This document shows, one piece after another, positions 1 to 9,568 of a DNA stretch of 64,000 bases. Both the position numbers and the translations under genes were made by a program. Each line of letters opens with the position of its first letter. Positions within the stretch are counted from its first letter, which is position 1. The DNA comes from Bradyrhizobium sp. BR13661 (GTDB lineage Bacteria > Pseudomonadota > Alphaproteobacteria > Rhizobiales > Xanthobacteraceae): contig NZ_JARXWB010000002.1 of NCBI RefSeq assembly GCF_029892425.1, positions 186,001 to 250,000 on the forward strand. The letters are read 5' to 3'. A model generated the notes under the pieces. It was not told where the DNA came from. It was given only the letters and a program-made list of their open reading frames with translations, and searched no databases.

Positions 1-780
1 GAAGGTTTCTCGATCGCAGCCAACGAGATCAAGGCGCCGCCTTACATCTTCCAGGCTTACAAGGATCCGGTCGCCGCCACCGTGACAATGACCGGCTACG
101 TACCTGACAACAACGTGCACGCTGCGATCGCGACCAGCGCGTCGCGAAAATTCTTCACCGAGAAAGTCGTCGATAATCTCAAGGCCAGCGTCGGTGCGCC
201 CAGCTCCTTCAACACCGCGGTGATCGCGGCGCTCGGCGCGCTGTCGCGGTTGTCGACCGGCACGCTCGTGGTCTCGGATCGCGAGGTCAAGCTGTCCGGC
301 GATGCACTGTACGAAGGCGCGGCCAACGACATCCGCGCCGGCCTCGGCAAGGACTTTCCAAAAAGCTGGCAATACAAGCCTGAAATCACGGTGAAGCCCG
401 CGGCCGGGCCGGTCGACGGCACCGTCTGCCAGCAATTGTTTTCGGAGCTCCTGGCCAGGGGCAAGATCCGGTTCGAGTCCAAGCGCGCTGATATCGATCC
501 CGACTCCGCAGGCGTCCTCGACCATCTGATCGAGACGGCACTGCGCTGCCCCACCACCAATATCGAGGTCGCCGGCCACACCGATGCCGACGGCGAGGAC
601 TCGTTCAACCAGGCGCTCTCCGAGAAGCGCGCACAGTCCGTGATCGACTATCTGGTCAAGGCCGGCCTGCCGGCAGACCGCTTCACCGCGGTCGGCTATG
701 GCAGCACGCAGCCCGTCGCCGGCAACGACACCGACGACGGCAAGGCGCAAAACCGCCGCATCGAATTTCTGGTGAGGTGA
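1..780 (+). CDS. OmpA-family outer-membrane/periplasmic protein, 5' end cut by window
   Basis: The frame is open from base 1, so the start lies outside the window; the first internal start codon (GTG 82) is not the real one. The visible part holds BON-like repeats (sections resembling VTGYVPD and VVSDREVKLSGDA) followed by a C-terminal OmpA-like peptidoglycan-binding domain. That domain shows the GHTDADG motif, the LSEKRAQSVIDYL helix, the GYGSTQPV turn and a terminal NRRIEFLV strand. BON plus OmpA is known from envelope proteins that tether outer membrane to peptidoglycan. The next gene overlaps its stop codon, so the two are probably cotranscribed. The family call is solid; the cellular role is inferred. 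Confidence 0.85.
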   Translation, partial: EGFSIAANEIKAPPYIFQAYKDPVAATVTMTGYVPDNNVHAAIATSASRKFFTEKVVDNLKASVGAPSSFNTAVIAALGALSRLSTGTLVVSDREVKLSGDALYEGAANDIRAGLGKDFPKSWQYKPEITVKPAAGPVDGTVCQQLFSELLARGKIRFESKRADIDPDSAGVLDHLIETALRCPTTNIEVAGHTDADGEDSFNQALSEKRAQSVIDYLVKAGLPADRFTAVGYGSTQPVAGNDTDDGKAQNRRIEFLVR

Positions 781-1085
781 CCATGCCCTATCTCGTCTCG
801 TTCCATATGGGCTGGCTGATCGGCTCGGTTCTGCTGGGCTTCTGCATGGGCTGGATTTCGGTGGTCCAGCGCGGCACCGGCACCTCGAAGGTGGCCGCGC
901 GCTGGCTCGCCGTGCTCGTCGCGGGCCTGGTCGCGGCCTCATTCGCGCATGTGGTGCCGGGTCGCTTCGGCTATTGGCTCGACCTCGGCCTCGTCATGTT
1001 CGCCTGCTACCTCGTCGGCTGCACCATCGGTGCGTGGCTGCGCTATTGGGTGGTCTCGCGCAACCAGCCTGCGGCCGCACTGTGA
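777..1085 (+). CDS. Small hypothetical membrane protein (about 100 aa)
   Basis: I do not recognise the family. The product has about three hydrophobic segments: near residues 8-27, 41-60 and 68-92. The last is interrupted by small polar residues and followed by the positively charged tail SRNQPAAAL. A GTG at 777 overlaps the TGA of the upstream OmpA-type gene; an ATG two codons later (783) is an equally possible start. The overlap suggests translational coupling with the envelope protein, and an inner-membrane location is inferred. No catalytic motif is visible. Confidence 0.6.
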   Translation: MTMPYLVSFHMGWLIGSVLLGFCMGWISVVQRGTGTSKVAARWLAVLVAGLVAASFAHVVPGRFGYWLDLGLVMFACYLVGCTIGAWLRYWVVSRNQPAAAL

Positions 1086-1534
1086 TGCTGCCGTGCACCC
1101 TGACCCACGCGGTCGGAGGCTGGCCGGGGGGCGTTCGGCAGATCGGAAAACCGTGAACGGCAGCCCCGCCTGCCCCTCTTTCAACGGGTGGGTGCGGTTC
1201 ATAGATTGATTTCGACTTAAGCCGTGCCGGAGCATTGTCCGTTCGAAATCATCAAAACTTCATGGCCCTTGCGCAGGATTGCCATGGAGATTCGCCTCAA
1301 GCTTGCCGTCGAAAGCGCCAAACCGTGCATCATGAGCTCGCAAGCCTGCCTAAAATATTGAAGGCACGTGATTTTGTTCGAATTGGCGAATTCCACTCCG
1401 CCCCAAAACGCGCTAGTGGAGGGACGGGGGGCATGCGCGAGACCGGAGCCGACGGCGAGGGTTCGTCGAGTGCCAGTGCGTCGTTCGCCTGTTCGCCGGC
1501 CACCCTGGCCGCTGAAGCGTTGTTCGAGGTCTAG
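1086..1534. other. Intergenic gap, no convincing gene
   Basis: This stretch of 449 bases holds only short overlapping reading frames with no recognisable domain or credible ribosome-binding site. Base composition becomes more AT-rich around 1350-1390, which may hold the promoter of the following membrane-protein gene, but I could not pick out a clear -35/-10 pair. No strong terminator hairpin was seen after the small membrane protein. Confidence 0.4.
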
Positions 1535-2593
1535 ATGCTGGAAGCCATACGCAGGGCGATGACGTTTCTGCGCCAGAAGCAAGTCCTGCATAAGCTTGGA
1601 GTTGTGATCAGCGTCGCGGTCATCGGCATCGCTTGCTATGTGCTCTACCACATGCTGCGCGGCATCGATCGCAACGAGGTGATCGAGGCGATCAAGAGCA
1701 CCGAGCCGCGCCAGATTGCGATGGCGGCACTGTTCGTGGCCGCGGGCTATTTCACCCTGACCTTCTACGATTGGTTCGCCGTGCGCGCGATCGGCCACGC
1801 GCACGTGCCCTATCGCATCAACGCGCTCGCGGCCTTCACCAGCTATTCGATCGGCCACAATGTCGGCGCCAGTGTCTTCACCGGCGGCGCGGTGCGCTAC
1901 CGCATCTATTCGGCCTATGGGTTGAATGCGATCGACGTTGCAAAAATCTGCTTCCTCGCCGGTCTGACCTTCTGGCTCGGCAACGCCGCCGTACTCGGCC
2001 TCGGCATCTCCTATCATCCGGAAGCCGCATCCGCGATTGACCAGCTGCCGGCCTGGCTGAACCGGACGATCGCGATGATGATCCTGGTGGCGCTGGTCGC
2101 CTATGTGGTCTGGGTCTGGACCCAGCCGCGCGTTGTCGGCCGCGGCCCCTGGACCGTGGTGTTGCCTGGCGGCCCGCTGACGCTGCTCCAGATCGCGATC
2201 GGCATCATCGATCTGGGCTTCTGCGCGCTCGCCATGTACGTGCTGGTTCCCGACGAGCCCAATCTCGGCTTCGTCGTGGTCGCGGTCATCTTCGTCTCGG
2301 CGACCTTGCTCGGCTTCGCCAGCCATTCGCCCGGGGGCTTAGGGGTCTTCGACGCCGCCATGCTGGTCGGCCTCTGGCAGATGGACCGGGAGGAGCTGCT
2401 CGGCGGTATGCTGCTGTTCCGGGTCCTCTATTACCTGTCGCCTTTCGTCATCTCTGTAATCTTGCTGACGTTTCGGGAGGTTATCATCGGCGCCCGATCG
2501 AAGCGCCTGCAGCAGGCGGCGCTCAAGCTCGACCCAGGTCCGGCGCGTGAAGCCGCCTATGTCAGAGAGCGCAGCGACAGCAGCGGCGCCTGA
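1535..2593 (+). CDS. Lysylphosphatidylglycerol-synthase-type (UPF0104/AglD-like) membrane protein
   Basis: The 352-residue product has about eight predicted membrane segments and the arrangement of the LPG_synthase_TM / UPF0104 family, the flippase half of MprF. It carries a polar re-entrant section around NVGASVFTGGAVRYRIYS and the late motif GFASHSPGGLGVFDA, both typical of that family. There is no C-terminal aminoacyl-transferase domain, so it is not a full MprF. The ATG at 1535 is used; an ATG at 1559 is a weaker alternative. phoR follows after 35 bases, so the two may be cotranscribed. The lipid or polyprenyl substrate cannot be read from sequence. Confidence 0.75.
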   Translation: MLEAIRRAMTFLRQKQVLHKLGVVISVAVIGIACYVLYHMLRGIDRNEVIEAIKSTEPRQIAMAALFVAAGYFTLTFYDWFAVRAIGHAHVPYRINALAAFTSYSIGHNVGASVFTGGAVRYRIYSAYGLNAIDVAKICFLAGLTFWLGNAAVLGLGISYHPEAASAIDQLPAWLNRTIAMMILVALVAYVVWVWTQPRVVGRGPWTVVLPGGPLTLLQIAIGIIDLGFCALAMYVLVPDEPNLGFVVVAVIFVSATLLGFASHSPGGLGVFDAAMLVGLWQMDREELLGGMLLFRVLYYLSPFVISVILLTFREVIIGARSKRLQQAALKLDPGPAREAAYVRERSDSSGA

Positions 2594-2628
2594 CCGGCGC
2601 AACAGGCAACAAGGAGAAGCCCGCCCCG

Positions 2629-3921
2629 ATGGCGATCGACGCTCCCTCGTCTCCCACGGTCCAGCCCTGGTCCGACCGGCTGCGGCACTCGACGATCATC
2701 CTGATCGCCGCGGCGCTGGCGCTGTCGGTCGTGGTCTCGCTCGGCGAATTATCGGTGATGCGGGCGCTGACCGTATTCCTCTGCATCGCGGCTGCAGCGC
2801 TGATCCCCTGGCGGCTGCATGATACCGCCACTTCGCGCGAGGACGTCAGGCGCGTGAATCCCGTCGAGAGCGCCGCGGTGGCCGCGGTCGTCGCCGGCAT
2901 GCCGGATCCGGCCGTGCTGCTCGACCGCGCCGGCCGCGTCATTCATCTCAATGCCGCCGCCGCCCAGCTCGCGCCGGCGCTGCGCAAGAACGAGCTCGCC
3001 CAGTTCGCGTTGCGCTCGCCGGAGATCATCACGGCGCTGCGTGAGTCCATCGCCACCACCGAGCCACGGCGCGCCACCTATCTCGACCATGTCCCGGTCG
3101 ATCGCTGGATGGAACTGATCATCACCCCGGTGCCCGTGCCGACCAATTTCGGCGGCGCCGACAAGTGCATGCTGATGACCTTCCACGACCAGACGCCGCT
3201 GCGCCGGGTCGAGGAGATGCGCGCCGACTTCGTCGCCAATGCCAGCCATGAATTGCGGACGCCGCTGGCCGCGCTGTCCGGCTTCATCGACACGCTGCAG
3301 GGCCAGGCCAAGGACGATGCCAAGGCGCGCGAGCGCTTCCTCGGCATCATGCACAACCAGGCGACGCGCATGGCGCGCCTGATCGACGACCTGCTGTCGC
3401 TGTCGAGGGTCGAGCTGTCGGCCCATGTGCGGCCCGACACGCTGGTCGACCTGCTGCCGATCATCTACCAGGTCGCAGACGGGCTCGAGCCGCTGGCACG
3501 TGAGCGCCAGGTCGAGATCGAGACGCATCTGCCCGAGACACCGGTGATGATCGCCGGCGACCGCGAGGAGCTGCTCCGCCTGTTCGAGAACCTGATCGAG
3601 AACGCGCTCAAATACGGCGCCTCGGGCGGGCGCGTCATCGTGTCGCTGACACTCCCGACGCCGGCGGATGGAACTCAGGAAATCCGGGTCATGGTGCGGG
3701 ACTTCGGCCCCGGCATCGCGCCCGAGCACCTGCCGCGCCTGACCGAGCGGTTCTACCGGGTTGACGTCGGCGACAGCCGCTCGCAGGGCGGGACGGGCCT
3801 GGGATTATCGTTGGTGAAACATATTCTTAACCGTCACCGCGGCCGTCTTTTGATCGAAAGCGTGCCCCAGCAGGGCGCCACTTTCACGGCCTGTTTTCCC
3901 CAGGCCAAGACTTTGGTCTAG
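2629..3921 (+). CDS. phoR: Phosphate-regulon sensor histidine kinase PhoR
   Basis: PhoR autophosphorylates and passes phosphate to PhoB when phosphate is scarce, with PstSCAB and PhoU as upstream sensors. This 430-residue product has two N-terminal membrane segments (about 20-36 and 44-61), a PAS-like linker, and a HisKA domain with phospho-acceptor His207 in ASHELRTPLAAL. The HATPase_c domain follows with N-box NLIENALKYGA, G1 DFGPGI and G2 GGTGLGLSLVKH. An AAGGAG ribosome-binding site lies just before the ATG. Its position directly before pstS supports PhoR over other kinases of the family. Confidence 0.95.
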   Translation: MAIDAPSSPTVQPWSDRLRHSTIILIAAALALSVVVSLGELSVMRALTVFLCIAAAALIPWRLHDTATSREDVRRVNPVESAAVAAVVAGMPDPAVLLDRAGRVIHLNAAAAQLAPALRKNELAQFALRSPEIITALRESIATTEPRRATYLDHVPVDRWMELIITPVPVPTNFGGADKCMLMTFHDQTPLRRVEEMRADFVANASHELRTPLAALSGFIDTLQGQAKDDAKARERFLGIMHNQATRMARLIDDLLSLSRVELSAHVRPDTLVDLLPIIYQVADGLEPLARERQVEIETHLPETPVMIAGDREELLRLFENLIENALKYGASGGRVIVSLTLPTPADGTQEIRVMVRDFGPGIAPEHLPRLTERFYRVDVGDSRSQGGTGLGLSLVKHILNRHRGRLLIESVPQQGATFTACFPQAKTLV

Positions 3922-3932
3922 GCGCGAATATC

Positions 3933-3950
3933 AAGCGATTCCAATCGCTT
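3933..3950. repeat. 18-base palindrome just before the PHO box
   Basis: The arms AAGCGATT and AATCGCTT are perfect inverted repeats around a CC centre. They start 12 bases after the phoR stop codon and end 5 bases before the PHO box. There is no T-tract, so a Rho-independent terminator is unlikely. It could be an operator for a second regulator of pst, or a processing hairpin at the phoR mRNA end. Confidence 0.6.
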
Positions 3951-3954
3951 GGAT

Positions 3955-3972
3955 GTGTCATCCGACTGTCAC
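3955..3972 (+). promoter_or_regulatory. PHO box (PhoB-binding site) of the pst operon
   Basis: Two 7-base direct repeats, GTGTCAT and CTGTCAC, are separated by 4 bases (CCGA). This is the 11-base-phased arrangement PhoB recognises. A possible -10 element TAAAAG lies at 3983-3988, ten bases downstream, which is the usual spacing when the PHO box takes the place of the -35. The leader to the pstS ATG at 4072 is about 80 bases. Phosphate-starvation activation of pstSCAB-phoU-phoB is inferred from this site. Confidence 0.9.
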
Positions 3973-4071
3973 GAAACCTTCGTAAAAGCACAGCCGACCG
4001 CTCCTAAACGGGCGGCGCGGGGAGCGCGATCGGGCGCTGATGGCGCTTCGTTCCCCTGTATGGAGACCAGC

Positions 4072-5085
4072 ATGAATTTCATCAAAACGATCGTCGCAGC
4101 CGGCTTGGTCGCCGCTACGACGACGGCGGCTTTTGCTGCCGACATCACCGGCGCAGGTGCGACGTTCCCGTTCCCGATCTATTCGAAGTGGGCTGACGCC
4201 TACAAGAAAGAGACCGGCAATGGCCTGAACTATCAGTCGATCGGTTCCGGCGGCGGCATCAAGCAGATCCAGGCAAAGACCGTGACCTTCGGCGCCAGCG
4301 ACGCGCCGCTCAAGGCCGAGCAGCTTGAGAAGGATGGCCTGGTTCAGTGGCCGATGGTGATGGGTGCGATCGTTCCGGTCGTCAACATCGAGGGCGTCAA
4401 GCCCGGCGAGCTCGTGTTCGACGGCGAGACCCTCGCCAGCATCTATCTCGGCAAGATCACCAAGTGGGACGACGCCGCGATCAAGAAGCTCAATCCGAAC
4501 GTGAAGCTGCCGTCGGACGCGATCACCGTCGTTCGCCGCTCGGACGGTTCGGGCACCACCTTCAACTTCACCAACTATCTCTCCAAGGCCAGCGCCGACT
4601 GGAAGAGCAAGGTCGGCGAAGGCACCGCCGTCGAATGGCCGGTTGGTGTCGGCGCCAAGGGCAACGAAGGCGTGTCGGGCAACATCAGCCAGACCAAGAA
4701 CTCGATCGGTTACGTCGAGTACGCCTATGCGAAGCAGAACAAGCTGACCTACACCGGCCTGATCAACAAGGCCGGCAAGTCGGTGCAGCCGGCCGTCGAA
4801 GCCTTCCAGGCGGCCGCTTCCAATGCCGATTGGGCCAAGGCTCCCGGCTACTATGTCATCCTGACCGACCAGCCCGGCGACAAGTCCTGGCCGATCACGG
4901 CTGCCACCTTCATCCTCATGCACAAGGATGCCACCGACAAGGCGGCCTCGCAGGAAGCCATCAAGTTCTTCCGCTGGGCCTTCAAGAACGGCGGCAAGGC
5001 TGCTGAAGAGCTCGACTACATCCCGATGCCCGACAGCGTCGTTCAGCTGATCGAGAAGACCTGGGCTGCCGAGATCAAGAGCTAA
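4072..5085 (+). CDS. pstS: Phosphate ABC transporter periplasmic binding protein PstS
   Basis: PstS captures inorganic phosphate in the periplasm and delivers it to PstCA. The 337-residue product opens with a signal peptide (hydrophobic core [17 protein letters not shown], cleavage before ADITGAG). It then has the family's [11 protein letters not shown] start, the phosphate-contacting [15 protein letters not shown] section, and GNEGVSG. The frame is open upstream to about 3949, but that would run through the PHO box and add no conserved sequence, so the ATG at 4072 with the signal peptide is chosen. A hairpin follows the gene, fitting the higher expression expected for the binding protein. 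Confidence 0.95.
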   Translation: MNFIKTIVAAGLVAATTTAAFAADITGAGATFPFPIYSKWADAYKKETGNGLNYQSIGSGGGIKQIQAKTVTFGASDAPLKAEQLEKDGLVQWPMVMGAIVPVVNIEGVKPGELVFDGETLASIYLGKITKWDDAAIKKLNPNVKLPSDAITVVRRSDGSGTTFNFTNYLSKASADWKSKVGEGTAVEWPVGVGAKGNEGVSGNISQTKNSIGYVEYAYAKQNKLTYTGLINKAGKSVQPAVEAFQAAASNADWAKAPGYYVILTDQPGDKSWPITAATFILMHKDATDKAASQEAIKFFRWAFKNGGKAAEELDYIPMPDSVVQLIEKTWAAEIKS

Positions 5086-5148
5086 GCTCTCTGCTCTCTG
5101 AGCGCGGTGCGACCTTTAGCGGCCGCATCGCGGACTACACGACTTTCG

Positions 5149-5180
5149 GCCCCGGATCAGCCTCGCGCTGACTTCGGGGC
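5149..5180 (+). other. Intercistronic hairpin between pstS and pstC
   Basis: The outer arms GCCCCG and CGGGGC pair, continuing through a short interrupted inner stem (ATCAG with CTGA) around a CCTCGCG loop. No T-run follows, so it is more likely an mRNA-stabilising or partially attenuating element than a full terminator. A hairpin here would raise pstS message relative to pstCAB, as is known for many binding-protein operons. Confidence 0.5.
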
Positions 5181-5225
5181 GCGAAACTGACAGCAAGCGT
5201 ATACAAACGGGTACAGGGGATCGGC

Positions 5226-6224
5226 GTGGCTGATATGGCTGTCGAGAGCAATGTAATTGATGCCGCCGGTCCATATGATCGCGCCAAGGCTTTGAGCGCG
5301 TTCAAGCTCGGCGATGTCACCTTCTACTGGATCACGCGGCTGAGCGCGATCTCCGTGCTGCTGATCCTCGGCGGCATCATCATCTCGCTGATCGTCGGTG
5401 CCTTTCCGGCGATGAAGGAATACGGCTTCGCGTTCCTGTGGACGCAGCGCTGGGCGCCCTCGGCCGATCCGCCCGTGCTCGGCGCGCTCGGACCGATGTA
5501 CGGCACGCTCGTCACCTCCTTCATCGCGATGCTGATCGCCATTCCGGTCGGTCTTGGCATTGCAATTTTCCTGACCGAGCTCTGCCCGCAATGGCTGCGC
5601 CGCCCGATCGGCATGGCCATCGAACTACTCGCCGGCATTCCCTCGATCATCTACGGCATGTGGGGCTTCTTCGTGCTGGGGCCGTTCCTGGCCAACACCT
5701 TCCAGCCCTTCATGATCAAGATCTTCGACGGCGTCCCCGTGCTCGGCGCGATCTTCGCCGGTCCACCGTCCTATCTCAGCCTGTTCAACGCCGCGCTGAT
5801 CCTCGCGATCATGGTGCTGCCCTTCATCACCTCGATCTCGGTCGACGTGTTCAAGACCGTGCCGCCGGTGCTGAAAGAGGCCGCCTACGGCGTCGGCTGC
5901 ACCACCTGGGAAGTCGTGCGCAGTGTGGTGATCCCCTACACCCGCGTCGGCATCATCGGCGGCGTCATGCTGGCGCTGGGCCGCGCGCTCGGCGAGACGA
6001 TGGCGGTGACCTTCATCATCGGCAACTCGTTCCGCATCTCGTCGTCGATCTTCGCGCCGGGCACCACGATCTCGGCGGCGATCGCGTCCGAATTCGCCGA
6101 GAGCGACGGCCTGCATCAGTCCGGCCTGATCCTGCTCGGCCTGTTGCTGTTCGTGCTGACGTTCTTCGTGCTCGCCGGCGCCCGGCTGATGCTGCTGCGT
6201 CTGGAACAGAAGGCGGGGAAGTAA
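5226..6224 (+). CDS. pstC: Phosphate ABC transporter permease PstC
   Basis: One of the two inner-membrane subunits of the high-affinity phosphate importer. The 332-residue product has about six membrane segments and the EAA-type cytoplasmic loop ([23 protein letters not shown] ... [17 protein letters not shown]) that contacts PstB. The section [31 protein letters not shown] is characteristic of PstC. The start is GTG 5226; ATG 5235 in the same frame is an alternative. It lies 140 bases after pstS and is followed by pstA after 1 base. Confidence 0.95.
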   Translation: MADMAVESNVIDAAGPYDRAKALSAFKLGDVTFYWITRLSAISVLLILGGIIISLIVGAFPAMKEYGFAFLWTQRWAPSADPPVLGALGPMYGTLVTSFIAMLIAIPVGLGIAIFLTELCPQWLRRPIGMAIELLAGIPSIIYGMWGFFVLGPFLANTFQPFMIKIFDGVPVLGAIFAGPPSYLSLFNAALILAIMVLPFITSISVDVFKTVPPVLKEAAYGVGCTTWEVVRSVVIPYTRVGIIGGVMLALGRALGETMAVTFIIGNSFRISSSIFAPGTTISAAIASEFAESDGLHQSGLILLGLLLFVLTFFVLAGARLMLLRLEQKAGK

Positions 6225-6225
6225 C

Positions 6226-7071
6226 ATGAACCCGATTTACACACGCCGCCGCCGCAAAGACATCGTCGTCCGCGGGCTCTGCATCGGTGCCGCCGCCTTC
6301 GGCGTCACCTGGCTCGCGCTGATCCTGGTCACGCTGCTCTACAACGGCATCGCCGGCCTGAACCTCGAGCTGTTCGTTTCGGACACGCCGCCGCCGGGCT
6401 CGACCGAAGGCGGCCTGCGCAACGCCATCATCGGCTCGCTGATCATGACCGCGATCGGCGTCGGTATCGGCGCGCCGCTCGGCATGTTCGCCGGCACCTA
6501 TCTCGCCGAATACGGCCGCAACGACAAGCTGACCTCGGTGATCCGGTTCATCAACGACATCCTGCTGTCGGCGCCCTCGATCATCATCGGCCTGTTCATC
6601 TACGGCGCGGTCGTGGTGCCGATGCGCGGCTTCTCGGCGATCGCTGGCTCGCTTGCGCTAGCCGTCATCGTGATCCCGGTGGTGCTGCGCACGACCGAGG
6701 ACATGCTGCTGCTGGTGCCGAACGCGCTGCGTGAGGCGGCCTCGGCGCTTGGCCTGCCGCGCTCGCTGGTGATCAAGCGGATCGCTTACCGCGCGGCTCG
6801 CTCCGGTCTCATCACCGGTGTGCTGCTCGCCACCGCCCGCGTTGCCGGCGAAACCGCGCCGCTGCTCTTCACTGCGCTCTCGAACCAGTTCTTCAGCCTC
6901 AGCCTGAACAAGACGATGGCGAACCTGCCGGTCACCATCAACAACTTCGTCCAGAGCCCCTACGCCTATTGGAAGCAGCTCGCCTGGAGCGGCGCGCTGC
7001 TGATTACCCTGACCGTGCTTGCCCTGAACATTGGCGCGCGCATTCTCGGCGCCGAGAGGACCGCAAAATGA
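6226..7071 (+). CDS. pstA: Phosphate ABC transporter permease PstA
   Basis: Second membrane subunit of the phosphate importer, 281 residues with about six membrane segments. The motif [22 protein letters not shown] and the EAA loop [31 protein letters not shown] followed by [14 protein letters not shown] are typical of PstA. Its ATG is one base after the pstC stop, and its TGA overlaps the pstB ATG (ATGA at 7068-7071). This indicates a tightly coupled operon. Confidence 0.95.
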   Translation: MNPIYTRRRRKDIVVRGLCIGAAAFGVTWLALILVTLLYNGIAGLNLELFVSDTPPPGSTEGGLRNAIIGSLIMTAIGVGIGAPLGMFAGTYLAEYGRNDKLTSVIRFINDILLSAPSIIIGLFIYGAVVVPMRGFSAIAGSLALAVIVIPVVLRTTEDMLLLVPNALREAASALGLPRSLVIKRIAYRAARSGLITGVLLATARVAGETAPLLFTALSNQFFSLSLNKTMANLPVTINNFVQSPYAYWKQLAWSGALLITLTVLALNIGARILGAERTAK

Positions 7072-7892
7072 GTGATCTTTCTGTATCGATGAGCGCGTCC
7101 GGCGGGCTCCCGCACGCCCAGCAGCCGCTGCCGGAAGCCCCGGCCAAGGTGACGGTGCGCAACCTCAATTTCTATTACGGCGAGCACCACGCGCTGAAGA
7201 ACATCAATCTGGCGCTCGGCACCAACCGTGTCACGGCCTTCATCGGCCCGTCCGGCTGCGGCAAGTCGACCCTGCTGCGCATCTTCAACCGGATGTACGA
7301 CCTTTATCCGGGGCAGCGCGTCACCGGTCAGCTGATGCTCGACCAGACCAACATCCTCGACCCCAAGCTGGACCTCAATCTGCTGCGCGCCCGCGTCGGC
7401 ATGGTGTTCCAGAAGCCGACGCCGTTCCCGATGACGATCTACGAAAACATCGCCTTCGGCATCCGCCTCTACGAGAAGATCTCGAAGTCCGAGATGGACG
7501 ACCGCGTCGAGAAGGCGCTGCGTGGCGGCGCGCTGTGGAACGAGGTCAAGGACAAGCTCAACGCCTCCGGCCTGTCGCTCTCCGGCGGCCAGCAGCAGCG
7601 CCTCTGCATCGCCCGCACCGTCGCGGTGCGGCCCGAGGTGATCCTGTTCGACGAGCCCTGCTCGGCGCTCGATCCGATCTCGACCGCCAAGGTCGAGGAG
7701 CTGATCCAGGAACTGTCCGAGAACTACACGATCGCGATCGTCACCCACAACATGCAACAGGCGGCGCGCGTCTCCGACAAGACCGCCTTCATGTATCTCG
7801 GCGAGCTGATCGAGTTCGACGACACCAGCAAGATCTTTACGTCGCCGACCGACCGGCGCACGCAGGATTACATCACCGGCCGGTTCGGCTGA
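7068..7892 (+). CDS. pstB: Phosphate ABC transporter ATPase PstB
   Basis: ATP-hydrolysing subunit of PstSCAB; it also takes part in PhoR signalling through PhoU. The 274-residue product has Walker [11 protein letters not shown]-loop in [15 protein letters not shown], signature LSGGQQQR, Walker [14 protein letters not shown] and switch His in IVTHN. The [17 protein letters not shown] block is specific to PstB. The frame extends upstream into pstA, but the ATG at 7068 overlapping the pstA stop gives the normal length. phoU follows after 11 bases. Confidence 0.96.
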   Translation: MSDLSVSMSASGGLPHAQQPLPEAPAKVTVRNLNFYYGEHHALKNINLALGTNRVTAFIGPSGCGKSTLLRIFNRMYDLYPGQRVTGQLMLDQTNILDPKLDLNLLRARVGMVFQKPTPFPMTIYENIAFGIRLYEKISKSEMDDRVEKALRGGALWNEVKDKLNASGLSLSGGQQQRLCIARTVAVRPEVILFDEPCSALDPISTAKVEELIQELSENYTIAIVTHNMQQAARVSDKTAFMYLGELIEFDDTSKIFTSPTDRRTQDYITGRFG

Positions 7893-7903
7893 GGAGACGG
7901 GAC

Positions 7904-8620
7904 ATGGGTTCTGAACATACCGCAAAGGCCTTCGATACCGACCTCCAGGAACTGACCCGGTCGGTTGCGGAAATGGGCGGCCTCGCCGAGCGCATGATCG
8001 TCGATTCCGTCGACGCGCTGATCCGTCGCGACGTCGCGCTCGGCCAGCGTGTCGTCGCCACCGACACCGAGATCGACGCGCTGCAGAAGAGGATCGAGGA
8101 GCACGCCGTGCTCACCATCGCCCGCCGCCAGCCGATGGCGGTGGATCTGCGCGAAATCGTCGGCGCCATGCGCGTCGCGACCGATCTCGAGCGGATCGGC
8201 GATCTTGCCAAGAACATGGGCAAGCGTGTCGCGGCGCTGGAGACGGATTTCCATCCGCTGAAGCTGTTCCGCGGCCTCGAGCACATGACCGACCTCGTGC
8301 AGCAGCAGGTCAAGTCGGTGCTGGATGCCTATGCCGCGCATGATCTGCCGGCGGCGATGGCGGTGTGGAAGGGCGACGAGGAAGTCGACGCCATCTGCAC
8401 CTCGCTGTTCCGCGAGCTCCTCACCTACATGATGGAGGATCCCCGCAACATCTCGTTCTGCATCCATCTGATGTTCTGCGCCAAGAACATCGAGCGGATC
8501 GGCGACCACGCCACCAACATCGCCGAGACCGTGTTTTACATGATCGAAGGCCAGGCCATCACCGACAAGCGGCCGAAGGGCGACATGACGACCTTCGCCA
8601 CGACGGTCCCCAATACCTGA
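7904..8620 (+). CDS. phoU: Phosphate signalling regulator PhoU
   Basis: PhoU links the Pst transporter to PhoR and keeps the Pho regulon off in high phosphate. The 238-residue all-helical product contains the two PhoU repeats with their metal-cluster motifs: DLERIGDLAKNMGKR in the first and NIERIGDHATNIAE in the second. A GAGGAGACGG ribosome-binding site precedes ATG 7904. It sits between pstB and phoB, the usual position. Confidence 0.95.
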   Translation: MGSEHTAKAFDTDLQELTRSVAEMGGLAERMIVDSVDALIRRDVALGQRVVATDTEIDALQKRIEEHAVLTIARRQPMAVDLREIVGAMRVATDLERIGDLAKNMGKRVAALETDFHPLKLFRGLEHMTDLVQQQVKSVLDAYAAHDLPAAMAVWKGDEEVDAICTSLFRELLTYMMEDPRNISFCIHLMFCAKNIERIGDHATNIAETVFYMIEGQAITDKRPKGDMTTFATTVPNT

Positions 8621-8642
8621 ATCCTCAAGGAGCGACGACCCC

Positions 8643-9350
8643 ATGGGCGCACGCATTATGGTGGTTGAAGACGAGGAAGCTCTCACCGAGCTGCTTCGCT
8701 ACAACCTCGAAGGCGACGGCTATGACGTCGAGACGGTGATGCGTGGCGACGACGCCGACACCCGCCTCAAGGAGCATATCCCCGATCTGATCGTGCTCGA
8801 CTGGATGCTGCCGGGCCTGTCCGGTATCGAGCTGTGCCGTCGGCTGCGCGCGCGCTCCGACACCAAGCAGCTCCCGATCATCATGCTCACCGCGCGCGGC
8901 GAGGAGAGTGAGCGGGTGCGGGGCCTGGCAACCGGCGCCGACGATTATATCGTCAAGCCGTTCTCCGTGCCCGAGCTGCTCGCGCGCGTGAAGGGTCTGC
9001 TCCGGCGCGCAAGCCCCGAGCGGCTCGCCACCGTCCTGGCTTTCGGCGACATCGAGCTCGACCGTGAGAAGCGCCGTGTGGCACGTTCGGGCCGGCCGAT
9101 CGATCTCGGCCCGACCGAATATCGCCTGCTGGAGTTCTTCCTGGAGCATCCCGGCCGTGTGTTCTCGCGCGAGCAGCTGCTCGACAGCGTCTGGGGCCGC
9201 GACATCTATATCGACGAACGCACCGTCGACGTGCATATCGGCCGCCTGCGCAAGCTGCTCAATCTCGGCCGCGAGCAGGATCCGATCCGCACCGTCCGCG
9301 GCGCGGGCTACGCGCTCGACGATCGCTTCGCCAAGGCTGAACAGACGTAA
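8643..9350 (+). CDS. phoB: Phosphate regulon response regulator PhoB
   Basis: The 235-residue OmpR-class regulator binds PHO boxes once phosphorylated by PhoR. The receiver domain has the acidic pair D10/E11, phospho-acceptor Asp53 in VLDWMLPG, Thr83 and Lys105 (YIVKPFSVPELLARV). The C-terminal winged helix carries LGPTEYRLLEFFLEHPGRVFSREQLLD and VDVHIGRLRKLL. It begins 22 bases after phoU and ends the pst operon; a palindromic repeat follows. Confidence 0.96.
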   Translation: MGARIMVVEDEEALTELLRYNLEGDGYDVETVMRGDDADTRLKEHIPDLIVLDWMLPGLSGIELCRRLRARSDTKQLPIIMLTARGEESERVRGLATGADDYIVKPFSVPELLARVKGLLRRASPERLATVLAFGDIELDREKRRVARSGRPIDLGPTEYRLLEFFLEHPGRVFSREQLLDSVWGRDIYIDERTVDVHIGRLRKLLNLGREQDPIRTVRGAGYALDDRFAKAEQT

Positions 9351-9379
9351 AGTTTGTGAGTTGTCGCTACAACATCAGT

Positions 9380-9503
9380 GTCGTCCCGGCGAAGGCCGGG
9401 ACCCATAACCCCGAGGCGTAGTTGTTTGCGCGAGAAGGGTAACTCCGAGTCCCTGTAACCACATCTGCTGGTGGTTATGGGTCCCGGCCTACGCCGGGAC
9501 GAC
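9380..9503. repeat. Palindromic intergenic repeat, class 1 (GTCGTCCCGGC ends)
   Basis: The 31-base terminal arms (9380-9410 and 9473-9503) are inverted repeats with one mismatch, surrounding a variable core. The same arms recur at 12673-12799 and 47571-47691. It lies between the convergent ends of phoB and gcrA and could form a bidirectional terminator. No coding potential is seen. Confidence 0.85.
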
Positions 9504-9568
9504 AGCGGAGTATGTCGGGCCGTCATCGCGTGACGGCTTCACATTGGTCGAAGACTAAATCCGCAAAC

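Noticed and set aside
1535-2593. Full MprF lysylphosphatidylglycerol synthase
   Set aside because: Only the membrane flippase-like half is present; the C-terminal aminoacyl-transferase domain is absent.
9380-9503. Insertion sequence remnant
   Set aside because: No transposase fragment or target-site duplication visible; length and recurrence fit a short palindromic repeat family instead.
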